From: JAIXWP01 sp943372555
GTDB taxonomy: Bacteria; Bacteroidota; Bacteroidia; Flavobacteriales_D; Sanyastnellaceae
Assembly: GCA_943372555.1 (NCBI GenBank)
Contig: CALRZB010000122.1
Location: forward strand, 1 to 8,005
Length of the DNA stretch: 8,005 nt
Direction: 5' to 3'
Position numbers and translations under genes: made by a program. This document shows positions 6,818 through 8,005 of this stretch, piece after piece; position 1 is the stretch's first letter, and each line of letters starts with the position of its first letter. The notes below the pieces were generated by a model. The model saw nothing but the letters and a program-made list of their open reading frames with translations, was not told the DNA's origin and searched no databases.

Positions 6818-8005
6818 ATGATTAAGGCAGAACCAAGGACCATATTAAGTTTCATTCACACCTATTTTGATGTGATTCGAGACTTGTTTGATTACCAGAA
6901 TGAAGATGGTATCATTACCCGCGAGGTGTATGATATGATTTGTCATAAGCATGGTCATACCATGAATGCGCGGCTTCGCGAGTATCGTGTGATTCGACCT
7001 ATTGGATCGGATTATGAGATGCGCGATGTGTATTACAAGTTGATGGAATTCTTGTTGTTTGAGTTCAAACCATTGCTTCCAGAAACGATTGAAAAATACA
7101 AAGGCTCTATTGGTGACTTGTTTCTCAAGATTCGTAAATCTGAGCAACAAGACCGAGATATTCTTCAAGAGCGTATTAAAAACCTTTCACATCAGATTCG
7201 TGAGTTTGTGGATTTGGTAGAAAGAAATGCATTCCGTTTGCTGAGTGAAACACGCGACTTGAAATCCAATATCGAACGTGTTGAATATCGCGATAAAGTG
7301 CACAAGGCATCTTTCTGGATTGATTACTACATCCTTCCACTAAACAAGATCCTAGATATTAATCACTCAGAATCGGTAGCAAGCAAACTAATTGAAATCA
7401 GCGAGTATGCAAATCGTCGTCGTCTTGACTTTGGCGATGAGACAAGCAGACAAGAGTTTGAAAAGCTCTACACTCAATTGATTCAAACAAACACGGACCT
7501 CCTTCGTCAATCGAAAATATTGACGAATGAACTACTTCCTCTTCTTGAACGTATTCGCACAGAATCACTCATCCTTACGGGATGGATTGAATTCTTGCGC
7601 AATCCGTATAAATTGGAAACTCCTCCCCTTCTCAAGGGTAGTAGAAATATGCCTTACGCAAAAGACATGCTTTACAAAGTTCGCGAGTTCTTCGAGCAAT
7701 TCTCTACAGCAGAGTATGTATCTTACGAAGAAACAGAAGCGGACTTTGACAGATGGATTTTTGATCGTGATGCATTCATGACCAAGTTGAATAGTCAGCT
7801 TCCAGTGAACGACTTCTTTGGATGGTGTTTCACGACACTTCAAAAAGACTTCGAACATATTGAAACAGATAAGTTTTTTGCACTAACAGGTTTGCTTTTC
7901 GACGAAGGATTGCAAATTGAATTTCCAAAGAAAAATGAGCGTGTAGATATCACTACAACTACATCGCACATGAGCGTTCCCAAATTAAGAATTGAACCAG
8001 CAATA
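6818..8005 (+). CDS. MukF/JetA-like kleisin subunit of the condensin (3' end outside window)
   Basis: From the ATG at 6818 the frame is open for 396 codons to the right edge without a stop. Residues about 8-85 (ILSFIHTYFDVIRDLF ... REVYDMICHKHG ... REYRVIRPI) look like a winged-helix domain. Residues 90-260 are a long helical bundle, and a second compact helical/winged segment follows around 330-380 (NDFFGWCFTTLQKDF ... LLFDEGLQIEF). This matches the plan of the kleisin MukF: N-terminal winged helix, helical middle, C-terminal winged helix. A stretch FWIDYYILPLN (166-176) has the same W-x6-P-L spacing as WHRNVYAPLK of E. coli MukF, recalled from memory. Kleisins bridge the two ATPase heads and close the DNA-holding ring. 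Given the usual 400-500 residue length, most of the protein is visible. The adjacent MukB-like gene strongly supports the call; sequence similarity alone would be weak. Confidence 0.65.
   Translation, partial: MIKAEPRTILSFIHTYFDVIRDLFDYQNEDGIITREVYDMICHKHGHTMNARLREYRVIRPIGSDYEMRDVYYKLMEFLLFEFKPLLPETIEKYKGSIGDLFLKIRKSEQQDRDILQERIKNLSHQIREFVDLVERNAFRLLSETRDLKSNIERVEYRDKVHKASFWIDYYILPLNKILDINHSESVASKLIEISEYANRRRLDFGDETSRQEFEKLYTQLIQTNTDLLRQSKILTNELLPLLERIRTESLILTGWIEFLRNPYKLETPPLLKGSRNMPYAKDMLYKVREFFEQFSTAEYVSYEETEADFDRWIFDRDAFMTKLNSQLPVNDFFGWCFTTLQKDFEHIETDKFFALTGLLFDEGLQIEFPKKNERVDITTTTSHMSVPKLRIEPAI

Noticed and set aside
7527..7781. 84-codon + strand frame within the kleisin-like gene
   Set aside because: It is out of frame with the long open frame from 6818 and has no recognisable features; the longer frame explains the region.

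Overview
The window looks like chromosomal DNA of a member of the Bacteroidota, most likely a flavobacterium-like lineage. This is an inference from four things: TAnnTTTG-type -7 promoter boxes ahead of three genes, no clear Shine-Dalgarno sequences before the start codons, a transketolase split into two genes, and a RhlE-type DEAD-box helicase with a glycine-rich basic tail. Base composition appears even and moderately AT-rich, with no obvious foreign island, integrase, tRNA, rRNA or CRISPR array.

Layout. 1-414 (+) is the 3' end of an unrecognised, beta-rich protein whose frame runs off the left edge. It converges on a RhlE-like RNA helicase (411-1691, -), and the two stop codons share the four bases TTAA. 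A 148-bp divergent region (1692-1839) carries one -7 box for each direction; the helicase box lies so close to the start codon that the mRNA may be leaderless. The transketolase N-terminal (1840-2685) and C-terminal (2892-3845) subunit genes follow on +. They are separated by 206 bp holding a short 8-bp tandem repeat and six tandem copies of a 23-bp unit that can form hairpins. The two subunits should assemble into one thiamine-diphosphate enzyme of the non-oxidative pentose phosphate pathway.

The right half (3957-8005, +) is the most interesting part. A well-formed promoter (TTG, 20 bp, TAGATTTG) precedes an 884-aa SMC/MukB-like ATPase. A hairpin, a 40-codon small gene (6682-6804) and a MukF/JetA-like kleisin gene (6818 to beyond 8005) follow. 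The ATPase has its Walker A at the N terminus, two coiled-coil arms around a very small middle segment, and a divergent signature plus Walker B at the C terminus. I read this as a MukBEF/MksBEF/Wadjet-type condensin operon with an uncommon gene order (ATPase first, kleisin later). It could act in chromosome organisation or in defence against plasmids. The third (MukE/JetB-like) subunit and any JetD-like nuclease would have to lie to the right of the window and cannot be seen here.
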